Source: CAZBJJ01 sp964492245
GTDB lineage: Bacteria; Spirochaetota; Spirochaetia; Treponematales; Breznakiellaceae
Assembly: GCA_964492245.1 (NCBI GenBank)
Contig: CAZBJJ010000001.1
Coordinates: 62,001-126,000 of the forward strand
Reading direction: 5' to 3'
Length of the DNA: 64,000 bases
The notes beneath the pieces were generated by a model. That model ran no database searches, had not been told where the DNA came from, and was given only the letters and a program-made list of their open reading frames with translations. Position numbers and translations under genes: made by a program. This document shows positions 26,922 through 35,184 of this stretch, piece after piece; position 1 is the first letter of the stretch; every line of letters starts with the position of its first letter.

Positions 26922-27765
26922 AATCGCCATCGCCTTCGCTCGCATCGTCCTCTTCTTCATCGAATTCGATATCTTCATCATCCTCGTCGCTGGAAAAACT
27001 CAGTGCTCCGTAATGATCGGAATCGTCGCCAAAGGTTTCCCCTAACTCCTCTTCTGCCTCTTCGTAAAAAAGGATTCGTGAGCAATAAGGGCAAAAAATA
27101 ACCGTTTGCATTGCGCGAACCTGATTGGCAAATTCTACCGGCAAAATCATATGGCAGCCGGTGCAGACTCCATTTTTAATGGGAATAATACCAAATCCTA
27201 GTTTGCTGCGAATAATGCGTTCAAATTTAAACAGAATTTCTTCGTCTACTCCCTTAGAAATTGCCTTTTCCTTAGAGATTAAGGTTTTTATTTCTGATGC
27301 TTTTTCGGATCGATTGTTTTCAATTTCTTGTTTTTTTTCGGCGAGTTCTGCCTCTTGATTTGCAATAAGACCGGCATCGCGTTTTTGGTCTTCTTCCAAC
27401 TGCTCTATATCTTTTTCAAGTTGTTGCAAATCCTTTCTATATTTTTGTTCTGCCTCTATCGCATCTCGAATCTCTTTATCCAAGAGCTCATACTCTCGCT
27501 GCGTACTAATATTGTCCATGTTTGCTTCTGCTTTTTCGCGGGCCAATTCGGTGTCAGCTAAAAGCATTTTGCACTGTGTCGCTTTTTCCATCACCGTTTC
27601 CAGTTCGGTGTTTTTATCGATAAAAGATCGTTTTAAGCGTGTTAGCAGTTCTTCCTGATTCTCCAAAAGCTTAGGCGCCTCTATAAGCTCCTTCTCTAAA
27701 TCAATTTTTTCCAGTAGGACCTCTTGAAGCTCTTGTAGTTTATCAAAAATATCCTGATTTACCAT
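26911..27765 (-). CDS. Coiled-coil C4 zinc-ribbon protein
   Basis: A 284-aa protein: a long antiparallel coiled coil (about 1-175), a C4 zinc ribbon (CTGCHMILP near 201 and CPYCSRIL near 224) and a strongly acidic tail of about 40 residues. It belongs to the zf-RING_7/CdsZ-like family, some of which have been linked to transcription or ribosome-related roles; the exact function here is unknown. It lies downstream of rpoD, with AGGGGG before its ATG. The rnpB promoter is embedded in its 3' end. Confidence 0.82.
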   Translation of the reverse strand: MVNQDIFDKLQELQEVLLEKIDLEKELIEAPKLLENQEELLTRLKRSFIDKNTELETVMEKATQCKMLLADTELAREKAEANMDNISTQREYELLDKEIRDAIEAEQKYRKDLQQLEKDIEQLEEDQKRDAGLIANQEAELAEKKQEIENNRSEKASEIKTLISKEKAISKGVDEEILFKFERIIRSKLGFGIIPIKNGVCTGCHMILPVEFANQVRAMQTVIFCPYCSRILFYEEAEEELGETFGDDSDHYGALSFSSDEDDEDIEFDEEEDDASEGDGDFDN

Positions 27766-27797
27766 TTTATCCCCCTACATGTATGCACCAATATAAT

Positions 27798-27835
27798 TAC
27801 ATATAATATGTATAGTTGCCACTCGTTTGTGTCAA
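27798..27835 (-). promoter_or_regulatory. Possible promoter and palindrome before the zinc-ribbon gene
   Basis: TTGACA (27830-27835) overlaps the rpoD stop codon; TATACA (27809-27814) follows after 15 nt, shorter than ideal. A perfect 15-nt palindrome, TACATAT-A-ATATGTA (27798-27812), overlaps the -10, and another palindrome, TACATGTA, lies near 27776-27783. Together they could form an operator, but low-complexity AT sequence makes chance matches likely. Confidence 0.35.
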
Positions 27836-29571
27836 TGATCTAAAAAATCTTTTAGTTTTCTACTGCGCTTTGGATGGCGCAAACGCCGCAGGGCCTTCGC
27901 CTCGATTTGTCGAATACGCTCCCTGGTAACATTAAAATACAGTCCAACCTCTTCGAGGGTTAAGGAATAGCCATCGTCAAGTCCGAAGCGCATTTTTAAG
28001 ACCTCTTGCTCGCGAGGTGGAAGTGTAGATAAAACACCGCGCAGTTGCTCTTGTAAAAGCGTAAAAGCCGTGCGATTGGCGGGATTCTCTACATCTTTGT
28101 CTTCGATAAAATCGCCCAAAAGTGAATCTTCCTCTTCTCCAACCGGTGTTTCCAAAGAGATGGGCTCTCGGGCAACACTTTTTACCGACTTAACCCGAGC
28201 ACTGGTCCATCCCAGCCTCTGAGCAACCTCTTCATCGGTGGGCTCTCGACCCATTACCTGCATAAGCTGGCGCGATTCTCGGATAACCTTGTTTATTTGC
28301 TCGATCATATGAACAGGTACCCGTATAGTGCGGGCCTGATCGGAAATAGATCTGGTTATTGCCTGTCGAATCCACCATGTGGCATAGGTAGAAAACTTAT
28401 ACCCTTTTCGGTACTCAAATTTTTCAACAGCTTTTATAAGGCCTATATTTCCCTCTTGCACTAAATCGAAAAAATGCAGACCGCGGTTGGTATATTTTTT
28501 AGCGATTGAAACCACTAAACGCAGATTTGCCTTTATAAGTCGATCTTTAGCACTTTTCATCATAATTTGGCCACGCTGAATTTCTTTGGCCATGGAAATT
28601 ATATTGTCAATGGATTCCTCAAATTCAATTTCCATCTGAATAAGTTTTTTCTCGGTAATTTGAATATTTCTAATTTTTTCTTTAATTTCATCGGCCATCA
28701 ATCCAAGATCTGCCTCAATTTTTTCTCGTTCATCTTTTATGGTAAGATTTCTCCCCAAGGCCCGCAACTCGCGCACCGAACTCACCCTAAGACGCTTTTC
28801 AATTTTTTCCTGATCCCTTCTATATTTTTTAATCTTTCGCGAGGCCTGAATGAATTTCTCGGAAAAATGCAATATCTCTTCGGGTAAAATATCAATATCG
28901 GAAAGTGGTTTATAGATGGCGAGCCTAAGTTTTTTTAAGCCCTCATCCTCATGAATATCGCCGCCCTTTGCCACAACCCGTCGCTTAAAATCGATATAGC
29001 CCTTTAATTCGCTACTATAAGTTTTAAGCATTTCTTTATATGCATTATTTAATCGTCGCCGCTCAGCCAGATACTCGGTAAGCTCTTTTTTAGATAAATT
29101 CATCTCGCGGGGGTCTTTTTTGGAAAATGTCTTTAATGCAATTCCATAGAATTCGGGAATTATCATTGTTGAGCGTTTTATAACTCCTTTAATTATAATT
29201 TCTCCATCTTCCATTTGCTTGGAAAGCTCTACTTCCTGTTCAGCGGTAAGCAAATTTTCTTTGCCAATTTCTCGCAGATAAAGGCGAATTGGATCATCGA
29301 CCGAAGATTCTTTATCGCTATATACAAGTTTTTTCTTAGCAGTTTCTATTTTCTTTTGTTTTATAACTTTTTCTCGGGAATCTTCACCATCTTCTTCCTG
29401 AATAAGTTGAATATTATGTGCTTCGAGAATTGCAAGAACTTTTTCTATATTGTCTCCCTCGGTAACATGGTCTGGTAAAAAATCAGTCAGCTCATCATAA
29501 GATATAGCCGACTTCTTTTTTGCATATTCAATAAGTTTGACAACTGATGGATCCATTTGTTCTTCTGCCAT
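27832..29571 (-). CDS. rpoD: Primary RNA polymerase sigma factor RpoD
   Basis: Housekeeping sigma factor recognising TTGACA/TATAAT promoters. The 579-aa protein has region 1.1 at the N-terminus, region 1.2 (DDPIRLYLREIGKENLLTAEQE near 92), a non-conserved insert, region 2 (LVVSIAKKYTNRGLHFFDLVQEG near 353), region 3, and a region 4 helix-turn-helix (LEEVGLYFNVTRERIRQIEAKALRRLRHP near 537). A primer-like AAAGGAA lies before its ATG. It follows dnaG as in the classical macromolecular synthesis operon, although no rpsU is present. Confidence 0.97.
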   Translation of the reverse strand: MAEEQMDPSVVKLIEYAKKKSAISYDELTDFLPDHVTEGDNIEKVLAILEAHNIQLIQEEDGEDSREKVIKQKKIETAKKKLVYSDKESSVDDPIRLYLREIGKENLLTAEQEVELSKQMEDGEIIIKGVIKRSTMIIPEFYGIALKTFSKKDPREMNLSKKELTEYLAERRRLNNAYKEMLKTYSSELKGYIDFKRRVVAKGGDIHEDEGLKKLRLAIYKPLSDIDILPEEILHFSEKFIQASRKIKKYRRDQEKIEKRLRVSSVRELRALGRNLTIKDEREKIEADLGLMADEIKEKIRNIQITEKKLIQMEIEFEESIDNIISMAKEIQRGQIMMKSAKDRLIKANLRLVVSIAKKYTNRGLHFFDLVQEGNIGLIKAVEKFEYRKGYKFSTYATWWIRQAITRSISDQARTIRVPVHMIEQINKVIRESRQLMQVMGREPTDEEVAQRLGWTSARVKSVKSVAREPISLETPVGEEEDSLLGDFIEDKDVENPANRTAFTLLQEQLRGVLSTLPPREQEVLKMRFGLDDGYSLTLEEVGLYFNVTRERIRQIEAKALRRLRHPKRSRKLKDFLDH

Positions 29572-29630
29572 TCAAAAATTCCTTTACCTGTATTTAAAAA
29601 CCACACCCAAAAATAGTTACCTTTAGAAAA

Positions 29631-31439
29631 CTATTCGTCAATTTGTAATAACTCATCGTCGAGCATTTTTTTTTCGTAGATCAATTCGTTGATCAGCTCC
29701 TCGGCATAATTTTCTTGCAGGGCTAGTCTGATTTTCTTTACGATTTCGCTCCTGCGGTTATTTAGTTTCTTTGCTTTAAGCAGGCGCATACTGTCCTGTA
29801 TGCTTTTTTCGCTTGCCCATTTATAGACATCTAAAACGCTTTGGAAAACAACAAAATTTCGAAGGGATTCATCTTCGAGCCTTTCTAGAACATAATCAAT
29901 ATCTTCTCTTTCGGCACGAAAAGCCTCCTCCAACACAATATACAGCTCCCTAGCCAATTGGCTATCTAGATCTTCAACAGAAAAAAGGGAGCGAAACTCC
30001 TTAAAATAAGCTCGGTTGACAATCAATAAAATCATCAAAAACAATTCATCGTTAACCTTGATGGTCTGCGCTGATTTTTTTGGAAGATTTTTTTTATACA
30101 TTGGTAATATATCGGCATTTCTGGGGTTCTTTTTTAATTGTAAAGAATATGAAGAAAAATCTTTTGTCAGCGCAAGTCTGTCCAGTTGTAATTCTTCAGA
30201 AATTCTATCTAAGAACCCAGATTTTACAACTTCGGAATCAATTAAATAGAGATAGGGATACATAAAATTGGCTACCTGTGCTTTACCTTCGGCTACAGAA
30301 ATATCAAAACTTCCACTAGCGTATTCTAATAAAAAGTCAAAATCATGTATAGTCTCTTTTAAAGCTTTTTGCAAATATTCACTGCCATATTCCTGCAAAA
30401 TATCGGCTGGGTCCTTACCTTCGGCAATTTTTACTAAACTACAGCTTAGACCCTGGCTTTTGCAAAGCTGAATTGCATGTAAGCTGGCCTTTACCCCAGC
30501 GGCATCGGCATCGAATACGAGCACAATATGCGAACACCATCTTTTTAAAAGCTTAACCTGATCCACGGTCAAGGCAGTCCCCAGGGGTGCTACTGAATTG
30601 GTAACCTGGGCGCGATGCAGTGCAATAACATCGAAATAGCCTTCGCAAATATACACCATCGAGGTCTTGCGCATTTCGGCCATGGCTAAATTGAGCGCAT
30701 ATAAGTTTTGGCTTTTATGAAAAATTGCCGAATCTGAGGAATTTAAATATTTCGGTCCCTCTCCCTCTAATAATCTGCCCCCAAAGGCGATAACATTGCC
30801 ATCCCTATCCTGTATGGGAAACATAAGTCTATTGGAAAAAAAAGCGTATTCGGGATATTTGGAGGAAAACAGACCAGTCTTTGCCAAAAAGTCTTTAGAA
30901 AAGGATTTATGTGATAAAAAATTAAATAGCCATCGCCTGTTTTTGGGCGCATAGCCCAAACCAAATTTTTGAATAGATTCTGCATCTATTCCCCTGGACT
31001 CCAGGTAGGCCCTACATTCTTTTCCCTCTGGTTTTTCCAATAGCCAATAGGCAAAAGAGCCGGCAACTCGTGTATACAGATGGCGCAAAGAAGCTTTTTC
31101 TTCCAGGACAGTATTTTCTTTTTCTTGGTCATAGCCCCCCTCATATATCAATTGAATATTATATTTTTGGGCAAGCTTTTGAACAGCTTCGACGAAATTA
31201 AGCTTTTCAATCTCCATTAAAAAAGTAAGAATACTCCCCCCCTTTCCGCAGCCAAAGCAATAAAATAAATTCTGGGAGGAATCTACCGAAAAGGAAGGGG
31301 TTTTTTCATCGTGAAAAGGGCAAAGCCCCCAATAGCGCCCACTTTTTTTTTCGAGGCGCACATATTCACCAATAATAGTGATGGCATCGGCAGCAGTGGT
31401 GACCTCCTGAATTGACTGTGCAGAAATTCGTTTTGCCAA
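29631..31439 (-). CDS. dnaG: DNA primase
   Basis: Synthesises RNA primers at the replication fork. About 602 aa: the CHC2 zinc finger (CPFHDEKTPSFSV then CFGCGKGG near 40-63), the TOPRIM domain with EGYFDV near 258 and DADAAG near 308, and a C-terminal DnaB-binding region. I chose TTG 31439 because AGGGG lies 8 nt ahead and it follows the mltG stop; ATG 31472 would add 11 residues, overlap mltG and lacks a Shine-Dalgarno. The zinc-finger codons contain a G7 run. Confidence 0.95.
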   Translation of the reverse strand: MAKRISAQSIQEVTTAADAITIIGEYVRLEKKSGRYWGLCPFHDEKTPSFSVDSSQNLFYCFGCGKGGSILTFLMEIEKLNFVEAVQKLAQKYNIQLIYEGGYDQEKENTVLEEKASLRHLYTRVAGSFAYWLLEKPEGKECRAYLESRGIDAESIQKFGLGYAPKNRRWLFNFLSHKSFSKDFLAKTGLFSSKYPEYAFFSNRLMFPIQDRDGNVIAFGGRLLEGEGPKYLNSSDSAIFHKSQNLYALNLAMAEMRKTSMVYICEGYFDVIALHRAQVTNSVAPLGTALTVDQVKLLKRWCSHIVLVFDADAAGVKASLHAIQLCKSQGLSCSLVKIAEGKDPADILQEYGSEYLQKALKETIHDFDFLLEYASGSFDISVAEGKAQVANFMYPYLYLIDSEVVKSGFLDRISEELQLDRLALTKDFSSYSLQLKKNPRNADILPMYKKNLPKKSAQTIKVNDELFLMILLIVNRAYFKEFRSLFSVEDLDSQLARELYIVLEEAFRAEREDIDYVLERLEDESLRNFVVFQSVLDVYKWASEKSIQDSMRLLKAKKLNNRRSEIVKKIRLALQENYAEELINELIYEKKMLDDELLQIDE

Positions 31440-31440
31440 A

Positions 31441-32505
31441 TTAATAGCCCCTATTCTGCAGAAGCAGACCATATTCTAGGTGCTGGTTGTAGGTTTTGCT
31501 AAAGGCGTGTTTCCCCTCCTGCGCATCTACCAATCTAAAATAGAGATAATCGCTGCTCTGGGGCGCATATACGGCCTTTAGGGCGGTTCGCCCAGGATTT
31601 GCAATTGGCCCTGGGGGCAAACCTCGGTAGAGATAGGTGTTATAGGGATGGTCTATGGCAATATCCACATCGAACAATTTTTTAGGATGTGGCCGATTTT
31701 GAATTTCGGTAATTATATATTCAACGGTGGCACAGGACTGCAAAGGCATCGAAATATTGAGCCTATTATAAAAAACCCCGGCAATAAGGGGGGCCTCGAC
31801 GGCCAGGGCCGCCTCTCTTTCTACAATCGAGGCAAGAATTATTTTTTCGTGTCGAGTTTCTGGGGTCTCCTCCCTGTTTTCGGGTGCAATGTGGTCTAGG
31901 ACCTTAAAAAATTGAGCTAACATTTCATCCACAAGTTTGTCGCTGGGATAATTTTTCGGAAAATAATAGGTCTCGGGAAAGAGATAGCCCTCTACACTTG
32001 GGGCAGGTATTTTATATTTTTCCAATAGGGCATCTGCCTTTAGACTTTGTATAAAATCTTCGGCGGTGCATATGCCAGTGGCAGCCAGCCTTTGGGCAAT
32101 TTTATGCGCAGTCATCCCCTCTGGAATGGTTATTTTTTTTAAAATCACCCTTCCCGAACAGAGCAAAAGATAGAGGTCGACCGTGCTAATGGGGATTTCG
32201 ACCAAGTATTCACCTGTTTTAATATTTTTTTTAAATACTCTTGGTAAAAGCTTCCACAAAAGTTCAGATCGAATAAGTCCGCTTTTTTTCAACCTCTTGC
32301 CAACACTGGTATGGTCTAAGCCCGGCTCAATGAGAATTGATACACCTGCGTCTTCGAATGCAATGCCCTCGCTGGGAGAGTCGGGAAAAAGAGTATGGGT
32401 AGGCTGATTTTCGTAATATAAAAGGCCAAGCCCCCCCAGAGCCAGGCTAAGTAAAAAAACAATAAAAAGGGGTAAAAATCCTTGTCGACGCCGCTGTTTT
32501 TTCAT
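31441..32505 (-). CDS. mltG: Endolytic peptidoglycan transglycosylase MltG
   Basis: Cleaves nascent glycan strands in the membrane region and so helps set strand length. The 354-aa protein has one N-terminal span (about 12-32), a LysM-like part and the YceG domain with LASIVEREA near 221, AGVFYNRLNISMPLQSCATVEY near 240 and YRGLPPGPIANPGRTAL near 294. The catalytic Glu lies in VEREA. It is followed directly by dnaG and belongs to the same minus-strand run. Confidence 0.93.
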   Translation of the reverse strand: MKKQRRRQGFLPLFIVFLLSLALGGLGLLYYENQPTHTLFPDSPSEGIAFEDAGVSILIEPGLDHTSVGKRLKKSGLIRSELLWKLLPRVFKKNIKTGEYLVEIPISTVDLYLLLCSGRVILKKITIPEGMTAHKIAQRLAATGICTAEDFIQSLKADALLEKYKIPAPSVEGYLFPETYYFPKNYPSDKLVDEMLAQFFKVLDHIAPENREETPETRHEKIILASIVEREAALAVEAPLIAGVFYNRLNISMPLQSCATVEYIITEIQNRPHPKKLFDVDIAIDHPYNTYLYRGLPPGPIANPGRTALKAVYAPQSSDYLYFRLVDAQEGKHAFSKTYNQHLEYGLLLQNRGY

Positions 32506-32517
32506 GCCAATATAGCC

Positions 32518-32715
32518 TCAGTTTTCTGATTTTTGCGAAAAATGGAGGTTTTCAAGTTTCTCAATCTCCTCGATGGAATTGTGCAAATACAGATATTTAC
32601 GCAAACGCTCTAAAATCTTGCTCTGCTCAAAGTTCAATTGCGTTTCGAAGCGTTTGAACATGAGGAATACCTCTACAATTTCATCGGCATTCAGTGTAAT
32701 TGTTTCTTCATTCAC
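32518..32715 (-). CDS. Small helical protein, unknown
   Basis: A 65-aa acidic, helical protein with no signal peptide or membrane span. Its start overlaps the MBL hydrolase stop by 4 nt and mltG starts 12 nt beyond its stop, so it fits an operon and is likely real. I do not recognise the family. Confidence 0.55.
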   Translation of the reverse strand: MNEETITLNADEIVEVFLMFKRFETQLNFEQSKILERLRKYLYLHNSIEEIEKLENLHFSQKSEN

Positions 32716-33650
32716 AGATCTATTTCCAATCCTTCATAGGCTAAGATAATTTCGACCCCTTTAATGGACATATGCTCGGTAAACCAACGGGCCGATTGTA
32801 ACATATTGTATAATTTCTTATCGCTGGAAGTGGGGTCATGATGGAATAGAATAACCTTGCCAATGCCCCAGTTAGAGGCAAATTCCAAGGCCATGCTAAA
32901 GGCACTGTGTCCCCAATTGTATTTTTCTATGGCCTCACCTAGGGTGTATTGGGCATCAATAATTATGGCATCTGCCCCGCCAAAAATGGCGGCGTGCTCA
33001 TCGTCTCGGACAAAATCGTCGGCGACTAATTCACTGTCGGTTGCATAAACTATTCGCTTTAGGCCCTCGGTAATTGAATAGGCCCAAGATCCGCCAGGAT
33101 GGTTCATTTTTCGCCAGTCAATTTGCACAGTACCTATACTTATTTTTTTTTCGAGCTTGGTGTAGGTTTTGGCTGCCCCCATGGCCCCAATGGGAATGGG
33201 AAAGGTGGGGGTCAACATCTGTTTTGTCAAGGTCTCTTCCAGCCAAGGATCTGGGCTATAAAAATTAAGGCTTATATTTGGATCATAGCCTGGATTAAAA
33301 AACGGCAGGCCCTGAATATGATCCCAATGCAAATGTGAAAAGAAAATATTATATGTCTTAGGTGGATGTTGGCGCTTGACAGCCTGTATGCCCAACTCGC
33401 GCAGGCCCGAGCCCGCATCAAAGACAAGGGTATCCTTGGAATTTGTGGTAATTTCGATACAGGGAGTATTTCCTCCAACGGTGCCGAACAGCCAGGGGGG
33501 GAGATGGGCCAAAAACTTTTCGCGGGTGCTGGCAGATTCTAAATCGCTCGGCTTTGCGCGCTGTAAAATGGCAGATATCTTGCTTTTAACCTGCTCAGCA
33601 GCAAGTGGTGCGGGAAGAGAGCCCCTGACTCCCCAAAAACGAACCTTCAT
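32712..33650 (-). CDS. Metallo-beta-lactamase-fold hydrolase
   Basis: A 312-aa metal-dependent hydrolase. Metal ligands are visible in SHLHWDHIQGL near 109 (HxHxDH), MNHPGG near 183, ATDSE near 204 and FHHDP near 271. The N-terminal MKVRFWGVRGSLPAP and TVGGNTPCIEI resemble PhnP/RNase Z-like MBL proteins often annotated as phosphodiesterases. ATG 33650 is chosen because GGGAGG lies just ahead; an in-frame start 12 nt earlier is possible. The substrate is unknown. Confidence 0.85.
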   Translation of the reverse strand: MKVRFWGVRGSLPAPLAAEQVKSKISAILQRAKPSDLESASTREKFLAHLPPWLFGTVGGNTPCIEITTNSKDTLVFDAGSGLRELGIQAVKRQHPPKTYNIFFSHLHWDHIQGLPFFNPGYDPNISLNFYSPDPWLEETLTKQMLTPTFPIPIGAMGAAKTYTKLEKKISIGTVQIDWRKMNHPGGSWAYSITEGLKRIVYATDSELVADDFVRDDEHAAIFGGADAIIIDAQYTLGEAIEKYNWGHSAFSMALEFASNWGIGKVILFHHDPTSSDKKLYNMLQSARWFTEHMSIKGVEIILAYEGLEIDL

Positions 33651-33671
33651 AAAACCTCCCAATCCATCGAT

Positions 33672-34136
33672 TTAAGGTTTTTCTCTATCCTTTGTAAGAT
33701 AGGGATGTTCAAGCCGCTGGTCAAGGAAGGCCTCGATGTGCTGTCGTGTAATAACAGGCCCCTTCCCGATACCCGGACAATCTTGAGCGGCATCCTTCCA
33801 GTTTTTTTCGCAATCGAGAATAGTATGCCAAAACGGAAAGGAGCGACACTGAAAAGGTCTGGCAGTATATACTTGGCAACCGCCATCTGCCCAAAAAATA
33901 CAGTCATTATTCGATTTTTCTTTGAGCGCCAAAACCTCCAGATTTCCCGACCAGGGTATCCATCGGCAATATATTTGGAAAAACTCCTCTTCCGGTAACT
34001 TTAATAGCGCACAGAGACTTTGTACATCGCTTTCTGATAAAAAAGCATAGCCGGGTTCGTGGCGACAGCAGGCAGAACAGCGTTGACATTCAAAATGCAG
34101 GCCTTCCCGATAAAAAACATTCTCGTCGCGATGCAT
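33672..34136 (-). CDS. YkgJ-type cysteine-cluster protein
   Basis: A 154-aa protein of the zinc/iron-chelating CxxCxxCC family (UPF0153): CQRCSACCRHEPGY near 17, CIFWADGGCQVYTARPFQCRSFPF near 72. These eight or so Cys probably bind an Fe-S cluster or zinc. The biochemical role is unknown. AAGGAGA lies 7 nt before the ATG. Its start is only 16 nt past a strong tRNA terminator, so its promoter is unclear. Confidence 0.82.
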   Translation of the reverse strand: MHRDENVFYREGLHFECQRCSACCRHEPGYAFLSESDVQSLCALLKLPEEEFFQIYCRWIPWSGNLEVLALKEKSNNDCIFWADGGCQVYTARPFQCRSFPFWHTILDCEKNWKDAAQDCPGIGKGPVITRQHIEAFLDQRLEHPYLTKDREKP

Positions 34137-34151
34137 TTATGTCTCCTTATC

Positions 34152-34192
34152 AAAAAAAAAGCTGTCTATGGCCTACATTGACCATAAACAGC
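34152..34192 (-). terminator. Rho-independent terminator of the tRNA-Thr/tRNA-Tyr unit
   Basis: On the minus strand GCTGTTTATGG pairs with CCATAGACAGC (11 bp, one G-U) around a loop of about 10 nt, followed by nine T. It lies directly after tRNA-Tyr. Confidence 0.9.
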
Positions 34193-34196
34193 CCAT

Positions 34197-34278
34197 TGGG
34201 GAGAGAAGGATTTGAACCTTCGAAGGCGTAGCCAACAGATTTACAGTCTGCCCCCTTTGACCGCTCGGGAACCTCCCC
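34197..34278 (-). tRNA. tRNA-Tyr (GTA)
   Basis: An 82-nt tRNA with a long variable arm. Acceptor GGGGAGG pairs with TCTCCCC, the anticodon loop is CTGTAAA (GTA), and the T arm contains GGTTCGAATCC. CCA is not encoded, so the nucleotidyltransferase at 35872 is needed. It is 24 nt downstream of tRNA-Thr and shares its promoter and terminator. Confidence 0.95.
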
Positions 34279-34302
34279 AGGAAAAACACGCCATAAGCGT
34301 AC

Positions 34303-34376
34303 AGCCATCTCTCGGAGTCGAACCGAGGACCTCGAGATTACAAGTCACGCGCTCTGGCCAGCTGAGCTAAGATGGC
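34303..34376 (-). tRNA. tRNA-Thr (TGT)
   Basis: A 74-nt tRNA with acceptor GCCATCT/AGATGGC, D arm TAGCTCAGCTGG, anticodon loop CTTGTAA (TGT) and T arm GGTTCGACTCC. CCA is not encoded. It has its own consensus promoter. Confidence 0.96.
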
Positions 34377-34389
34377 GTTTACAAGGGAG

Positions 34390-34418
34390 ACTATACAAAA
34401 TAAAAATTATTTGGTCAA
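34390..34418 (-). promoter_or_regulatory. tRNA-Thr/tRNA-Tyr promoter
   Basis: TTGACC (34413-34418), a 17-nt spacer and TATAGT (34390-34395) on the minus strand, about 14 nt before tRNA-Thr. Confidence 0.8.
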
Positions 34419-34446
34419 CTGAAGAAGGCGATTAAAAATCATATTT

Positions 34447-34473
34447 CCCCGATTTTATTTACATAAATCGGGG
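34447..34473 (-). terminator. Hairpin at the end of aroH
   Basis: CCCCGATTT (34465-34473 read on the minus strand) pairs with AAATCGGGG (34447-34455) over 9 bp across the aroH stop codon. The T-rich run follows only after about 7 nt, so termination may be weak. Confidence 0.5.
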
Positions 34474-34820
34474 CGGAGCATCTGAGCACCATTTCGATAA
34501 ATAAAAACAGGGCTATGAGTTACCGGGGCATAGTAGTGAAGTAATATACGTATTAACCCCATTGGCGCCCCTACAATATGAGGTTCGGCACTGCAAAACA
34601 GGGGCAGGGACGCAGCCTTGCCAGAGCGTCTTAAAGCTGCAGCAGGATTTATACTGTCAATATCCTGGGTATTGGTAAAAAAAATAGAGACAATATCCTC
34701 TTCGGAAATATTGTTTTTAGCAAGAATTTCTTCGTACAGGGCTGCTATTTTTTCGGCAATGTCCTCTGGCGTATTGCTCACCCCGGTGGCTGCCCGTAGG
34801 GCAAATAATCGTTTTTCCAT
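34455..34820 (-). CDS. aroH: Chorismate mutase, AroH type
   Basis: Converts chorismate to prephenate on the way to Phe and Tyr. About 121 aa, matching the trimeric AroH class of Bacillus subtilis. Residues corresponding to its active site can be seen: Arg in LRAATG near 8, Cys and Glu in LFCSAEP near 74, Arg in LIRILLH near 90 and Tyr in FIYRNG near 107, ending in LRPDL. AAGAGGA lies before ATG 34820. It follows a small membrane protein gene and thiamine pyrophosphokinase. No other shikimate-pathway gene is in the window. Confidence 0.85.
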   Translation of the reverse strand: MEKRLFALRAATGVSNTPEDIAEKIAALYEEILAKNNISEEDIVSIFFTNTQDIDSINPAAALRRSGKAASLPLFCSAEPHIVGAPMGLIRILLHYYAPVTHSPVFIYRNGAQMLRPDLCK

Positions 34821-34833
34821 ATATTCCTCTTTC

Positions 34834-35184
34834 TTAAGAAACTCCCAAGCCAATAATAAAAAGGCCATTGGAGAGAATAATAAACAAAATTGATATTATT
34901 ATCGATAAAAGATATATTAAAGCCCCAGTGAGGTAGCGGAAATTAAAAAAATAAAGGGCAAAAAAAACATTGCTCAAAAATCCTGCCAGCGATAGGCCTC
35001 CTAAAATGGGGGCAAACATGCCAATTGCCCGGTATAAAAAAACTATATTGGCCTCTAAAAAGCCCTGAAAACTCCCCACGACATAGAGAAAAAAAAGGCT
35101 CATCACCCACGCGAATAATAAAATTCCCGAGCGTTTAAGGAGAAGGGCCAGTAGCGGTTTATTTTCCGAGGTATAATTACTCAC
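34834..35184 (-). CDS. Small polytopic membrane protein, unknown
   Basis: A 116-aa hydrophobic protein with about three to four membrane spans (near 18-36, 43-60, 63-82 and 85-110). I recognise no family. It overlaps the thiamine pyrophosphokinase stop by 8 nt and ends 13 nt before aroH, so the three are probably co-transcribed. A transport role is possible but not shown. Confidence 0.65.
   Translation of the reverse strand: MSNYTSENKPLLALLLKRSGILLFAWVMSLFFLYVVGSFQGFLEANIVFLYRAIGMFAPILGGLSLAGFLSNVFFALYFFNFRYLTGALIYLLSIIISILFIILSNGLFIIGLGVS

Noticed and set aside
31440..31472. ATG 31472 as dnaG start
   Set aside because: It overlaps mltG and lacks a Shine-Dalgarno, whereas TTG 31439 has AGGGG at good spacing.
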